Shown: in pieces, positions 1 through 9,240 of the stretch
How positions within the stretch are numbered: the stretch's first letter is position 1
How the letters are laid out: every line of letters begins with the position of its first letter
Assembly: GCF_900232995.1 (NCBI RefSeq)
Contig: NZ_OCVX01000003.1
Coordinates: 3,212,430-3,276,429, forward strand
DNA from: Mycobacterium simulans
GTDB taxonomy: Bacteria; Actinomycetota; Actinomycetes; Mycobacteriales; Mycobacteriaceae
Direction: 5' to 3'
DNA length: 64,000 nt
The notes under the pieces: model-generated
What the model saw: the letters and a program-made list of their open reading frames with translations, nothing else
Databases searched by the model: none
Told to the model about the DNA's origin: nothing
Program-made: the position numbers and the translations under genes

Positions 1-18
1 AGGCGACAATGGAAGGCA

Positions 19-2061
19 ATGAGCTTCTATTCCGCATACCAGCACGGGTTCGTGCGCGTTGCCGCGTGCACGAACCACACGACCATTGGTGACCCCGCGG
101 CCAATGCGGCGGCGGTACTGGGATTGGCGCGCGAGTGCCACGACGACGGCGTGGCGCTGGCGGTCTTTCCCGAGCTGACGCTGTCGGGCTACTCCATCGA
201 GGACATCTTGCTGCAGGATGCCTTGCTGGACGGTGTCGAAGATGCGCTTCTCGAGATCGTCGCCGCGTCCGCTGGTCTACTTCCGGTTTTGGTGGTTGGC
301 GCGCCGCTGCGTCGTCAGCACCGCATTTACAACACCGCGGTCGTCATCCACCGCGGCGCCGTGCTCGGCGTGGCGCCCAAGTCCTATTTGCCCACCTATC
401 GAGAGTTCTACGAACGACGCCAGGTCGCACCGGGAGACGGCGAGTACGGCATCATCCGGATCGGCGATACCGAGACACCATTCGGCCCGGACCTGCTGTT
501 CAGCGCGTCGGACCTGCCCGGTTTTGTGTTGCACGTCGAAATCTGTGAGGACATGTTCGTCCCGGTGCCGCCCAGCGCAGAGGCGGCGCTAGCGGGTGCG
601 ACGGTGCTTGCCAACCTGTCCGGCAGCCCGATCACCATCGGCCGCGCCGAGGACCGCTGCCTGCTCGCCCGCTCGGCGTCGTCGCGCTGTCTGGCGGCCT
701 ACGTCTATGCCGCCGCGGGCGCGGGTGAGTCCACGACCGACCTGGCGTGGGACGGCCAGACCATGATCTGGGAGAACGGGGTGCTACTCGCGCAGTCCGA
801 GCGCTTCCCCAGGGGAGAGCGCCGTTCGGTTGCCGACGTCGACACCGAGTTGCTGCGATCGGAGCGGCTGCGCATGGGCACCTTCGACGACAACCGGCGT
901 CACCACCGGGCGTTGGCGGATTCGTTCCGCCGCATCGAGTTTCGCGTCGATCCGCCGGCCAGCGATATCGGACTGTTGCGCAGTGTTGAGCGGTTCCCGT
1001 TCGTCCCGGCCGATCCGCAACGGCTGCAACAGGATTGCTACGAGGCCTACAACATCCAGGTATCGGGGCTCGAACAGCGACTGCGGGCACTGGACTACCC
1101 GAAGGTGGTCATCGGGGTGTCCGGTGGCCTGGACTCAACGCACGCGCTGATCGTCGCGGCCCGCGCGATGGACCGCGAAGGCCGTCCACGTAGCGACATT
1201 CTGGCGTTCACGCTGCCCGGATTCGCCACTGGTGAGCGCACCAAGAACAACGCGATCAAATTGTCACGCGCGCTGGGTGTCACCTTCGAGGAGATCGATA
1301 TTCGCGACGCCGCCACGCTGATGTTTCACCAGATGGGTCATCCGTTCGGGCGTGGCGAGAAGGTGTATGACGTCACCTTCGAAAACGTTCAGGCCGGCCT
1401 GCGCACCGACTATCTCTTCCGATTAGCCAACCAGCGCGGCGGCATCGTGTTGGGCACGGGCGACCTGTCCGAGCTGGCGCTGGGCTGGTCGACGTACGGT
1501 GTCGGCGACCAGATGTCGCATTACAACGTCAACGCTGGAGTGCCAAAGACACTGATCCAGCATCTGATCCGGTGGGTGATCTCGGCGGGGGAATTCGATG
1601 ACAAGGGGAGCGAGGTGCTGCAGTCGGGCCTGGACACCGAGATCACCCCCGAACTGATTCCAACCGGTGAAGAGGAAGAACTGCAAAGCAGCGAGGCGAA
1701 GGTGGGACCCTACGTCCTGCAGGACTTCTCACTGTTCCAGGTTCTGCGGTACGGCTTCCGGCCGTCGAAAATCGCCTTCTTGGCCTGGCACGCCTGGAGC
1801 GACCCGGACCGTGGCAACTGGCCGCCCGGCTTCCCGGAGAACAAACGCCCTTCCTATTCACTGTCCGAGATCCGGCATTGGCTGCAGGTTTTCGTCCAGC
1901 GATTCTATTCGTTCAGCCAGTTCAAGCGGTCGGCCTTGCCCAACGGGCCCAAGGTGTCACACGGAGGGGCGTTGTCGCCGCGGGGGGATTGGCGCGCCCC
2001 GTCGGACATGTCCGCGCGGATTTGGCTCGACCAAATCGAACGCGACGTGCCCGAAAGCTAG
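19..2061 (+). CDS. nadE: Glutamine-dependent NAD(+) synthetase
   Basis: This enzyme makes NAD from deamido-NAD, ATP and glutamine in the cytosol, the last step of NAD synthesis. The 680-residue protein has an N-terminal nitrilase-type glutaminase domain (about 1-320) with the full triad visible as E52, K121 and C176. A C-terminal synthetase domain carries the ATP-binding SGGLDS loop near residue 367. The length equals M. tuberculosis NadE (Rv2438c), which it matches almost throughout. The stop is immediately followed by the stop of the convergent downstream gene, with no spacer. The ATG at 19 gives the family's usual N-terminus (MxFYSAYQHGFVRVAA). Housekeeping backbone gene. Confidence 0.97.
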   Translation: MSFYSAYQHGFVRVAACTNHTTIGDPAANAAAVLGLARECHDDGVALAVFPELTLSGYSIEDILLQDALLDGVEDALLEIVAASAGLLPVLVVGAPLRRQHRIYNTAVVIHRGAVLGVAPKSYLPTYREFYERRQVAPGDGEYGIIRIGDTETPFGPDLLFSASDLPGFVLHVEICEDMFVPVPPSAEAALAGATVLANLSGSPITIGRAEDRCLLARSASSRCLAAYVYAAAGAGESTTDLAWDGQTMIWENGVLLAQSERFPRGERRSVADVDTELLRSERLRMGTFDDNRRHHRALADSFRRIEFRVDPPASDIGLLRSVERFPFVPADPQRLQQDCYEAYNIQVSGLEQRLRALDYPKVVIGVSGGLDSTHALIVAARAMDREGRPRSDILAFTLPGFATGERTKNNAIKLSRALGVTFEEIDIRDAATLMFHQMGHPFGRGEKVYDVTFENVQAGLRTDYLFRLANQRGGIVLGTGDLSELALGWSTYGVGDQMSHYNVNAGVPKTLIQHLIRWVISAGEFDDKGSEVLQSGLDTEITPELIPTGEEEELQSSEAKVGPYVLQDFSLFQVLRYGFRPSKIAFLAWHAWSDPDRGNWPPGFPENKRPSYSLSEIRHWLQVFVQRFYSFSQFKRSALPNGPKVSHGGALSPRGDWRAPSDMSARIWLDQIERDVPES

Positions 2062-2682
2062 CTAGCGGATCAGGCCAACCGCCGGAATGAAGCGGCCCAC
2101 CTTAGCCGTGTAGGCGCGGTAAGCATCGCCGTGGGTGCGCAATAGATAGGGCTCCTCCACCAAACGCACGTGCAGTTCGATCGTTGTGACGAGCAAGGCA
2201 AATCCGGCAAACGCAACAAGATTCGGCGTCACCAGGGAAATCCCGAGGGAGAACGCGAGCATTGCGGTGTAGATGGGATTGCGTACCCACCCGAATAGAC
2301 CGGTGTGCACCAGCGCGGTGGTTTCCTCCTCGTCAACCCCGATCCGCCACGAATCGCCCATCGCGAGCTGCGCAGATACCGTGACTACGATCCCGGCCAC
2401 CGCAATGAGTATTCCGGCGATCTGAATCCAGATCGCGCGCAAGATGGCAATGGGTTCAACGAGATTGAGCCGCTGCAGGATCGGAGCGGTCACACTCACC
2501 AGCAGTGCGACCACGAAGCCCACCCCGGCCAGCCATTCCGGCGACCCGAACCGGCCGTTGATGCCGCGGAAGCCGGCCGATCCGGTGCGCCGATGCTGCA
2601 GCCAACTGCGCCAACCGAATCCGAGCACACTGAACGCCACCAAGAGTGCCAGGGCGATGTCGGCCGCGGTCGTCGCTGACAT
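2062..2682 (-). CDS. Membrane methyltransferase-like protein (ICMT/PEMT family)
   Basis: This is a 206-residue integral membrane protein with about five hydrophobic segments. The C-terminal half carries the isoprenylcysteine/phospholipid methyltransferase pattern: a 'GLFGWVRNPIYTAM' stretch near residue 130 and a final 'RxHGDAYRAYxxxVGRFIP' motif. Members methylate small lipophilic or protein thiol/amine acceptors using SAM, but the substrate here is unknown. By position it corresponds to Rv2437 of M. tuberculosis. It converges on nadE with stop codons back to back. Confidence 0.8.
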   Translation of the reverse strand: MSATTAADIALALLVAFSVLGFGWRSWLQHRRTGSAGFRGINGRFGSPEWLAGVGFVVALLVSVTAPILQRLNLVEPIAILRAIWIQIAGILIAVAGIVVTVSAQLAMGDSWRIGVDEEETTALVHTGLFGWVRNPIYTAMLAFSLGISLVTPNLVAFAGFALLVTTIELHVRLVEEPYLLRTHGDAYRAYTAKVGRFIPAVGLIR

Positions 2683-2723
2683 AATCAGTAACAGTACATC
2701 GAGATCCGTATTCGTACAGCGTG

Positions 2724-3584
2724 CTAGTTCTCCGGCACCGCCACGTTGATTCCTTCGACGTCGGGTGCGCAGTTGCCGGCGCCAGGCACCAGCGTAGCGA
2801 TCGCACCTGCCGCGCAGGCGCGCCGTAACGCGCGGAGCCGCTGGCGCGGTGAGCCGGGGTTGGGCGGCCAGTCCGCGGCCAGCACCCCCGCGAACACGTC
2901 ACCCGCGCCGGTGGTGTCCACGGGTGTCACAGCCGGCGGGCGTACCTCGAACCTGCCGTCCGGGCCGGCGTATCGGGCCCCGCGCGCACCGAGCGTAACC
3001 ACGAAATGGGTTGGCTGATAAGGCCAGTCATCGGCCTCGCTCTCGTTGGCGATCACGACGTCTGCGACGGCAGCCAATTCGGCCAGGGCGGCGGGATCCT
3101 GCCCGCTCGGTGACGCATTGACGATGACGACTGCACCGGCCTCCCTGGCCGCCCGTGCCGCGGCCAGCGCGGCCATCGCCGGAATCTCCAACTGGGTCAA
3201 TAGCACATCGCAGGTGGGGATCCGGGTCACCTTCAGGTGCGCATTGGCACCCGGAGCCACCACGATGGCGTTCTCCGCGCTGGCATCGACCACGATGGCG
3301 GCGGTTCCGGTCGGTCCGGGTACCCGGATGGTTGCGTCGACTCCAACGGCGTTGGCCCGCAGGTGGGCTCGCAACGTTTCGGCGGCCGGGTCGTCGCCGA
3401 ACGCGCCGACGAACTGCACCCGCGCGCCCGCGCGCGCGGCGGCCACGGCCTGATTGGCGCCCTTGCCGCCGGGCACGTGCGTCAAAGTGGACGCCAGCAC
3501 CGTCTCACCCGGGCGTGGCAGCGCGGCCACCTCAAACACCAGGTCCATGTTCACGCTGCCCACTACGCATACTCGCGTCGCCAT
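2724..3584 (-). CDS. rbsK: Ribokinase, PfkB family
   Basis: This kinase phosphorylates D-ribose (or a related sugar) at O5 with ATP. The 286-residue protein begins with the ribokinase N-terminus (GSVNMDLVFEV) and has the PfkB signature GGKGANQAVAAA near residue 40. The C-terminal motif DTTGAGDVF (about 220-230) contains the catalytic Asp. It is slightly shorter than M. tuberculosis RbsK (Rv2436). In M. tuberculosis the next gene is the Rv2435c cyclase; here a roughly 16.8-kb island intervenes, so this gene marks the island's left edge. Confidence 0.9.
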   Translation of the reverse strand: MATRVCVVGSVNMDLVFEVAALPRPGETVLASTLTHVPGGKGANQAVAAARAGARVQFVGAFGDDPAAETLRAHLRANAVGVDATIRVPGPTGTAAIVVDASAENAIVVAPGANAHLKVTRIPTCDVLLTQLEIPAMAALAAARAAREAGAVVIVNASPSGQDPAALAELAAVADVVIANESEADDWPYQPTHFVVTLGARGARYAGPDGRFEVRPPAVTPVDTTGAGDVFAGVLAADWPPNPGSPRQRLRALRRACAAGAIATLVPGAGNCAPDVEGINVAVPEN

Positions 3585-3724
3585 TCCGCCGAGGTTATGG
3601 ACTCGCGCCGGCTTTCACAATGGACACTTCCAGGGTCAGACAAAGTTTTCGCCCAACATGTGGTTGGCGTGTGATGCTTTCGCCCCGAAGCTCGTCAACC
3701 TTCCGCGTGCTGAATGCCGCCGAA

Positions 3725-4531
3725 TCAACCGAATTCGACGAGTGTTGTGGGGGCCCGGAGCCGGTCGAGGTAGGGCAACCGGTAGATCAGCGGAATGGCC
3801 CACCGCAACAACTTGCCACGCCCTTGGGGCGCCGGTAGCTCGCGCACCGCGCGGATGCCGGTGATAGCACGCATTTCGTCGTACTGATTGGCGGTGAACG
3901 AGAACGGCATCGTGGGTGCGGTGTAATGCTTACTGAGTTTGATGCCGCGTCGCGAATACGCGCTCAAGAACCAAGGAATGCTGTCGAAGATCAACTGGCC
4001 ACCGGGAAATCGTTTGGCACAGGCCGTGATTAGGTCGAACACCACATCACGCTCCAGGTATTGGAGCAGACCCTCGACGGTTATCAGCACGCCGTTGGTG
4101 TCGTCGACCCAGTCCATCCAGGAGTAGTCGAGTGCGGACTGAGCGCAGTAGCGCAACCGGTTCGATACCGGGAGCAGTTGCTGGCGTAGCCGCACGATTG
4201 GCTCAAGGTCCACCGAGAGCCAGGTCAGCTCGCCGTTGTCGAGGCGCCAAAAGCTGGTCTGCAGCCCCTCTGCCAGGGCGACGACGGTGGCACGCGGATA
4301 GCCGTCGAGGTACTCGCGGGATGCGTTGTCGAATGCCAAGGCCCGAAGAGCGGTAGCTTGGTGTGTGCGGCCGAAGTGGTGGTAGTCATAGTCGAGGCTG
4401 TCGCGCAGGGCGATAGCCATCGGGTCGTCGATGATGCCGTCGGGTCGGATGGCCTCGGTCGCGCGCTGATGCAGTGTAAGAAGCGCAGTTTCGGATATGC
4501 CGTCGAGATGACGGGCGTCAATGACTGGCAT
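3725..4531 (-). CDS. SAM-dependent methyltransferase, LCM/PPM1-like
   Basis: The protein resembles the leucine-carboxyl-methyltransferase/Tcmp family: an N-terminal 'SETALLTLHQRATEAIRPDGIIDDPMA' type segment, a central 'LSVDLEPIVRLRQQLLP', and 'VLITVEGLLQYL' after it. Such enzymes methylate hydroxyl or carboxyl groups of small molecules, but the substrate is unknown. An ATG at 4594 would add 21 residues. I prefer the ATG at 4531 because a TATAGT -10 element lies exactly six bases upstream, the geometry of a mycobacterial leaderless start. The gene is divergent from the PPE1-led operon and sits at the island edge, so it might tailor that product; this is inference. Confidence 0.75.
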   Translation of the reverse strand: MPVIDARHLDGISETALLTLHQRATEAIRPDGIIDDPMAIALRDSLDYDYHHFGRTHQATALRALAFDNASREYLDGYPRATVVALAEGLQTSFWRLDNGELTWLSVDLEPIVRLRQQLLPVSNRLRYCAQSALDYSWMDWVDDTNGVLITVEGLLQYLERDVVFDLITACAKRFPGGQLIFDSIPWFLSAYSRRGIKLSKHYTAPTMPFSFTANQYDEMRAITGIRAVRELPAPQGRGKLLRWAIPLIYRLPYLDRLRAPTTLVEFG

Positions 4532-4534
4532 GGA

Positions 4535-4552
4535 TGCACTATAGGCAGTGCA
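4535..4552 (-). promoter_or_regulatory. Leaderless promoter with overlapping dyad
   Basis: On the minus strand TATAGT (4538-4543) lies six bases before the ATG at 4531. Overlapping it is a perfect inverted repeat with six-base arms, TGCACT-N6-AGTGCA (4535-4552). A repressor bound there would block the methyltransferase promoter. The motif is seen in the sequence; its function is inferred. Confidence 0.5.
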
Positions 4553-4620
4553 GAGTTCAAGGGCCGTTCCCCATAATCTCGCCGTTCCGGGCAAGGATCA
4601 CACACGATCTCTGGCGCCGC

Positions 4621-4647
4621 GGGAACTTTTTGCCTCGCTTGGCCGAC
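4621..4647 (+). promoter_or_regulatory. Putative ECF (SigC-like) promoter of the lipopeptide operon
   Basis: GGGAAC (4621-4626) and CGAC (4644-4647) are separated by 17 bases, about 50 bases upstream of the PPE1-like start. The same GGGAAC-N17-CGAC pattern stands before the ctpA-like gene at 17233-17259. A GGAAC-type -35 and CGNC-type -10 are typical of ECF sigma factors. Confidence 0.55.
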
Positions 4648-4667
4648 TACACCGCAAGCGACGCGAA

Positions 4668-4676
4668 AAGGAGGTG
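4668..4676 (+). promoter_or_regulatory. Strong but distant Shine-Dalgarno (AAGGAGGTG)
   Basis: A near-perfect ribosome binding site lies 23 bases before the ATG at 4700 and only five bases before an in-frame CTG at 4682. Either the spacing is unusual or translation starts at a non-ATG codon, which would add six residues to the PPE protein. Confidence 0.4.
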
Positions 4677-4699
4677 TAGCCCTGATAGCCCCGATATGG

Positions 4700-6127
4700 A
4701 TGGCTATGCCGCCGGAGGTGCACTCGACTCTCTTGAGCGCTGGACAAGGTCCGGGATCATTACTTGCGGCTGCCGCGCAATGGCAAGAACTCAGCAATCA
4801 ATACAGTCACGTAGCCGCCGAGTTGAGCCAGCTGCTGGCCGAGGTACAGGCCAGCAGCTGGCACGGAACCGGCGCCGCGCAGTATGTGGCTGCGCATGCC
4901 CCCTATCTGGCCTGGCTCGAGCACGCCTCGATCGGTAGCGCAGTCACCGCCGCACACCACGAGACGGCCGCCGCCGCCTACAGCAGCGCCCTCGCCGCCA
5001 TGCCCACGCTGACCGAACTGGCCGCCAACCACGCAGTCCACGGCGTTCTCGTCGCCACTAACTTCTTCGGCATCAACACCGTTCCCATAGCCCTCAACGA
5101 AGCCGATTACGCCAGGATGTGGATCCAAGCCGCCGACATCATGGCTACCTATCAAGCCATCACTGAGGCGGCGACCTCAGGAACACCGCCTACCCCACCA
5201 GCGCCACCCATCCTTGCGCCCGGTGGCGAAGCCCGAGGTGACCAGCGGGACGTATGGAGTTCAATCGCCCAACTCATCAGGGACATCTTGAATTTCATCG
5301 CCGATCCCTTCAAGTATTTTCTACAGTTTTTCGAACGACTCGGATTCGGCCCCGCGGCTGCGGTTGTCCTTGCCGTCATTGCGTTGTTCTTGTATGACGT
5401 CCTGTGGTACCCCTACTACGCCTCCTACTCTCTCCTGCTGCTCCCCTTCTTCACTCCCGCCCTAAGCGCACTCAGCGCCGTTGGCGCGTTCAGCTATTTG
5501 TTGGACACCGGGCCCTCGGTCGGACTGATTCCTGTTGCCGTAGCGCCCAGCGCCGGCCACCACGTTGGTCCCGACATGGGTGTCGGGGTAGCGCCCATCA
5601 CATCGGCCGCCGCGAGCGGCGTCTCAGCAACGAGCAACTCGGCACCGGGCGCACCCGCGTCGGCCCCGGTCGACGGCGCTGTACCTGCACCCGTCATCGG
5701 CTACGCGGTGCCCGGCCTGGCGCCCCCGGGGGCCAGTTCGAACCCCAAATCCGGCGCGAAATCGCCTGACACCCTTACTGACACCATCGGAGCCAGCGCC
5801 GCAGCAAGAAAGCACTCGGCGGCCCCCGCACGAGCGCGCCGCATACATCGCCGCAAGATCCGAGCCGGGGCGCGCGGCTACCGCGACGAGTTCCCGCACG
5901 CAACTATGGACGACGCTATCGATGCCGACGCCGAATCCACTTCATCCATGGCAAGTAGGCGAGGCGCGGGCCCCCTAGGTTTTGCCGGCACCGCCGTCAG
6001 GCTTGGCACCCACGCCGCCGGAGTGGTCCACCTTTCCGCCGACGGCACAAGCCATGGCGTCCCGCTCCTCCCTGCGACATGGGTAACCGACGACGAAATA
6101 CCGGGGGCGAACAGGAGGAGCTCTTAG
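4700..6127 (+). CDS. PPE1-like: PPE family protein, PPE1 (Rv0096) type
   Basis: This is the first gene of the lipopeptide operon. The 475-residue protein starts MAMPPEVHSTLLSAG and has a PPE domain over about 1-160 with the helical-turn 'SSWHGTGAAQYVAAH' near residue 52. A charged linker follows, then two hydrophobic segments near 215-275, and a long Pro/Ala/Ser-rich tail ending in basic clusters. It matches M. tuberculosis PPE1 along its whole length, including the membrane part and the 'YAVPGLAPPG' motif. PPE proteins are usually exported by type VII systems; this atypical membrane-spanning type may serve export or uptake of the isonitrile lipopeptide (inference). About 60 bases separate it from the next gene. 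Confidence 0.92.
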   Translation: MAMPPEVHSTLLSAGQGPGSLLAAAAQWQELSNQYSHVAAELSQLLAEVQASSWHGTGAAQYVAAHAPYLAWLEHASIGSAVTAAHHETAAAAYSSALAAMPTLTELAANHAVHGVLVATNFFGINTVPIALNEADYARMWIQAADIMATYQAITEAATSGTPPTPPAPPILAPGGEARGDQRDVWSSIAQLIRDILNFIADPFKYFLQFFERLGFGPAAAVVLAVIALFLYDVLWYPYYASYSLLLLPFFTPALSALSAVGAFSYLLDTGPSVGLIPVAVAPSAGHHVGPDMGVGVAPITSAAASGVSATSNSAPGAPASAPVDGAVPAPVIGYAVPGLAPPGASSNPKSGAKSPDTLTDTIGASAAARKHSAAPARARRIHRRKIRAGARGYRDEFPHATMDDAIDADAESTSSMASRRGAGPLGFAGTAVRLGTHAAGVVHLSADGTSHGVPLLPATWVTDDEIPGANRRSS

Positions 6128-6190
6128 TCACCTTATTCAGCAGTATCCCGAGAGCGAGCCAAAACGAAGTGAATGAGGAGATCAGAGCCG

Positions 6191-7060
6191 ATGGCGCTGA
6201 ATGTGAAAGGGGAGGGACTCGGTGCGCAGGTCACCGGGATCGACCCCAAAGACCTGGGCAGTATATCTGGCGACGAGATCCGCGACGTGGTTTACGAGAA
6301 TAAACTCGTTGTTCTAAAAGATGTTAATCCGTCCCCGGAGGACTTTATAAAACTCGGAAAGATAATCGGAGAAATTATTCCCTATTACGAGCCCATGTAT
6401 CATCACGCGGATCATCCTGAGATCTTTGTCTCGTCCACCGAGGAAGGTCAGGGTGTTCCAAAAACCGGCGCGTTCTGGCACATCGATTACATGTTCATGC
6501 CGGAACCGTTTGCTTTTTCCATGGTTGTGCCGCTCGCAGTGCCCGGGCGGGACCGCGGGACCTATTTCATCGATCTGGCTAAGGTTTGGGAGTCGTTGCC
6601 CGCTGCCAAGCGGGACCCGGTTCGCGGAACATTCAGCACCCACGATCCTCGACGCCACATCAAGATCCGCCCAAGCGATGTCTACAAGCCCATCGGAGAA
6701 GTCTGGGGCGAGATCAGCCGGACCACGCCCCCAATAAAGTGGCCCACGGTCATCAGGCACCCGAAGACCGGTCAAGAGATCCTCTACATCTGCGCGTCGG
6801 GCACCACCAAGATCGAGGACCAGGACGGGAATCTGCTTGATCCCGCTGTGCTGGAAGAACTCATGGCCGCGACCGGGCAACTCGATCCCGAGTTCAGGTC
6901 GCCGTTCATTCACACTCAGCACTACGAGGTTGGCGACATCGTTCTGTGGGACAACCGAGTTCTCATGCACCGAGCGAAGCACGGCAGCGCCAGGGGCACT
7001 CTGACGACCTACCGTCTGACCATGCTCGATGGGCTCAAGTCACCGGGATACGCGGTATGA
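6191..7060 (+). CDS. Non-heme iron, 2-oxoglutarate-dependent isonitrile-forming oxygenase (Rv0097/ScoE type)
   Basis: This TauD-fold enzyme is expected to convert an N-carboxymethyl beta-amino fatty acid into a beta-isonitrile fatty acid, the warhead of isonitrile lipopeptides. In the 289-residue protein the iron ligands are visible as H97 and D99 (FWHIDYMF) and H260 (VLMHRAKHG), with the likely 2-oxoglutarate-binding R275 (TTYRLT). It is close to Rv0097 over its full length. An upstream ATG at 6173 exists, but the ATG at 6191 follows GAGGAGAT with good spacing and gives the family N-terminus. Its stop overlaps the next start (ATGA). Confidence 0.92.
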   Translation: MALNVKGEGLGAQVTGIDPKDLGSISGDEIRDVVYENKLVVLKDVNPSPEDFIKLGKIIGEIIPYYEPMYHHADHPEIFVSSTEEGQGVPKTGAFWHIDYMFMPEPFAFSMVVPLAVPGRDRGTYFIDLAKVWESLPAAKRDPVRGTFSTHDPRRHIKIRPSDVYKPIGEVWGEISRTTPPIKWPTVIRHPKTGQEILYICASGTTKIEDQDGNLLDPAVLEELMAATGQLDPEFRSPFIHTQHYEVGDIVLWDNRVLMHRAKHGSARGTLTTYRLTMLDGLKSPGYAV

Positions 7061-7611
7061 GCCACACCGACTTGACCCCCTCCGCGCGGGCCGGGACGGA
7101 GTGCGCAGACACAGTTCCAATCGCGGAGGATCTGCTCAGTAGAGTGCTCGAGCCCTACTCTTACAAGGGATGCCGCTATCTCATCGACGCGGAGTCCAAA
7201 GCTACCGCCGATTCGGTCCTTGCCTATGGCAATTTCAGGATTGGTGAGCCCGCCTACATTCGAAGCACGGGACACTTCAATGCGGTCGAACTGTTGCTGT
7301 GCTTCAATCAGCTCGCTTACAGCGCTTTCGCCCCAGCGGTCATTAACGAGGATATTCCTGCACTCCGAGGCTGGTCGATCGAAGATTATTACCGACACCA
7401 GCTCGCCAGCATGCTGATCAGGAGAACATCATCGCGATTCAAAAAGCCGATCAATCCCCAAAAATTCTCTGCACGATTGCTGTGTCGAGATTTGCAAGTC
7501 ATCGAACGAACGTGGCGTTATCTCCTGGTTCCGTGCGCCATCGAGTTCTGGGACGAGGACGGCGGGGCCGCGTTCGGCGAGATCGAACTAGCGGCCCTCA
7601 ACATCCCGTAA
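7057..7611 (+). CDS. fcoT: Fatty acyl-CoA thioesterase-like protein, FcoT (Rv0098) type
   Basis: This 184-residue hot-dog-fold protein is nearly identical in pattern to Rv0098 (FcoT). In this pathway the Streptomyces counterpart ScoD is thought to add glycine to an alpha,beta-unsaturated acyl chain on the ACP, giving the N-carboxymethyl beta-amino acid. In M. tuberculosis the protein was first described as a long-chain acyl-CoA thioesterase. Conserved blocks seen: 'GNFRIGEPAYIRSTGHFNAVELLLCFNQLAYSAF' near 55-90, and a C-terminal 'CAIEFWDEDGGAAFGEIELAALNIP'. The start ATG overlaps the stop of the oxygenase by four bases, implying translational coupling. About 28 bases lead to the next gene. 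Confidence 0.9.
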   Translation: MSHTDLTPSARAGTECADTVPIAEDLLSRVLEPYSYKGCRYLIDAESKATADSVLAYGNFRIGEPAYIRSTGHFNAVELLLCFNQLAYSAFAPAVINEDIPALRGWSIEDYYRHQLASMLIRRTSSRFKKPINPQKFSARLLCRDLQVIERTWRYLLVPCAIEFWDEDGGAAFGEIELAALNIP

Positions 7612-7638
7612 CCCGCTAAGAGGGGAACAGCCATAGCC

Positions 7639-9240
7639 ATGTCTCATTTACCGCCTACCGTGCTGGAACGGATCTTTCAACAGGCGCGGCGGCAGCCCGC
7701 GGCAACCGCCCTGCGCCGCTGCGACGGCACTAGCGCGCTTCGGTACTCCGAACTCGTTGCCGAAGCGGGCAGCCTTGCCGCGAATCTTGGTGCACAGTCG
7801 GTTTCTCGCGGATCCCGGGTACTTGTGATTTCGGACAACGGGCCCGAGACATACCTGTCGGTACTGGCCTGCGCAAAGCTCGGGGCAATCGCCGTCATGG
7901 TGGACGGCAACCTTCCGCCGGCAACCATCCAACGTTTCTGCCAGATCACTGACCCCCGCGCGATACTCATCGCTCCGGGTAGCAGAATCGGATCTTCCAC
8001 GCTGCCCGAAGTGCTCCGCTCGATACCGGCGATTACGGTCGATATTGCAGCTGGCGCAAGGGATTCCGCTCAACTCTTAAGTGCGGATAGTTTTGCTGGA
8101 AACCCAGATCAGGGCGCTAATGACGCGCTGGCGATGATCTTTACGAGCGGTACCACGGGCGAGCCAAAGGCCGTACTGCTGGCCAATCGAACTTTCTTTG
8201 CCGTCCCGGACATTTTGCGGGAAGAGGGTTTGAACTGGATCACTTGGGTCGTCGGCGAAACCACGTACTCGCCGTTGCCGGCGACGCATATCGGGGGACT
8301 GTGGTGGATACTCACCTGTCTGATGCAGGGGGCGTTGTGTATCACCGGCGGTGAGCACACATCGTCCCTGGTGGAGATTCTCGACGTGAACGCGGTCGCG
8401 ACGACATGCCTAGTGCCAACTCTTCTTTCGAAACTGGTCTCCGAGCTGAAGTCCGCAAACGCGACGGTTCCCGCGTCGCTGCGACTGGTCGGCTACGGTG
8501 GCTCGCGGGCAATCGCGGCTGATGTGAGATTTATTGAAGCTGCCGGCATCCGCACTGCACAGGTCTACGGCTTGAGCGAAACGGGCTGCACCGCCTTGTG
8601 TCTGCCGACCGACGACGGCTCAATCGCCAAAATCGAGGCGGGAGCGGTAGGACGTCCGTACCCTGGCGTGGAGGTCTATCTGGCAGCTAAAGAAGGCAGC
8701 GGACCCACCCACCTAGGCGTTGCCCCGTCGGCCTCGTTCGGCACGCTGTGGATTAAATCGCCGGCAAATATGTTGGGGTACTGGAACAATCCAGAACGCA
8801 CCCAACAGGTTTTGATTGACGGGTGGGTGAACACCGGCGACCTACTGGAGCGCCACGAGGACGGATTCTTCTACATCAAGGGAAGATCCTCGGAGATGAT
8901 CATCTCCGGTGGCGTCAACATAGTGCCCGACGAGGTCGATCGCATCGCTGAAGGCGTTCCGGGCGTCCGCGAGGCCGCATGCTACGAAATACCCGATGCG
9001 GAGTTCGGGGCGTTGGTCGGTTTGGCTGTAGTCCCGTCGGCAGCGCTGGACGAGCCGGCGACGATCCAGCTCAAGCGAAGGATCGCGGCTACTTATCGGA
9101 GCGAGTCAGAGTCGATGGCGCGGCCATCCACGATCGTGATTGTCGCCGATATTCCCCGAACGCAGTCGGGCAAGGTCATGCGCGCATCATTGGCGGCGGC
9201 GATGAGTGGAGTGAAAGCCGAAGTGGCCGTTCGTGGCTGA
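7639..9240 (+). CDS. fadD10: Fatty acyl-AMP ligase, FadD10 type
   Basis: This enzyme activates a fatty acid as acyl-adenylate and loads it on the operon's stand-alone ACP rather than on CoA. The 533-residue ANL-superfamily protein has the ATP loop 'IFTSGTTGEPK' near 168-178, the 'YGLSETG' motif near 310, the 'GWVNTGDLLERHEDGFFYIKGR' hinge region near 395-415 and the terminal catalytic Lys in 'RTQSGKVMR' (about 510-518). It aligns with M. tuberculosis FadD10 (Rv0099) throughout. The ATG at 7639 is preceded by an AGGGG-type site. Its stop overlaps the GTG start of the ACP by eight bases. Confidence 0.93.
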   Translation: MSHLPPTVLERIFQQARRQPAATALRRCDGTSALRYSELVAEAGSLAANLGAQSVSRGSRVLVISDNGPETYLSVLACAKLGAIAVMVDGNLPPATIQRFCQITDPRAILIAPGSRIGSSTLPEVLRSIPAITVDIAAGARDSAQLLSADSFAGNPDQGANDALAMIFTSGTTGEPKAVLLANRTFFAVPDILREEGLNWITWVVGETTYSPLPATHIGGLWWILTCLMQGALCITGGEHTSSLVEILDVNAVATTCLVPTLLSKLVSELKSANATVPASLRLVGYGGSRAIAADVRFIEAAGIRTAQVYGLSETGCTALCLPTDDGSIAKIEAGAVGRPYPGVEVYLAAKEGSGPTHLGVAPSASFGTLWIKSPANMLGYWNNPERTQQVLIDGWVNTGDLLERHEDGFFYIKGRSSEMIISGGVNIVPDEVDRIAEGVPGVREAACYEIPDAEFGALVGLAVVPSAALDEPATIQLKRRIAATYRSESESMARPSTIVIVADIPRTQSGKVMRASLAAAMSGVKAEVAVRG

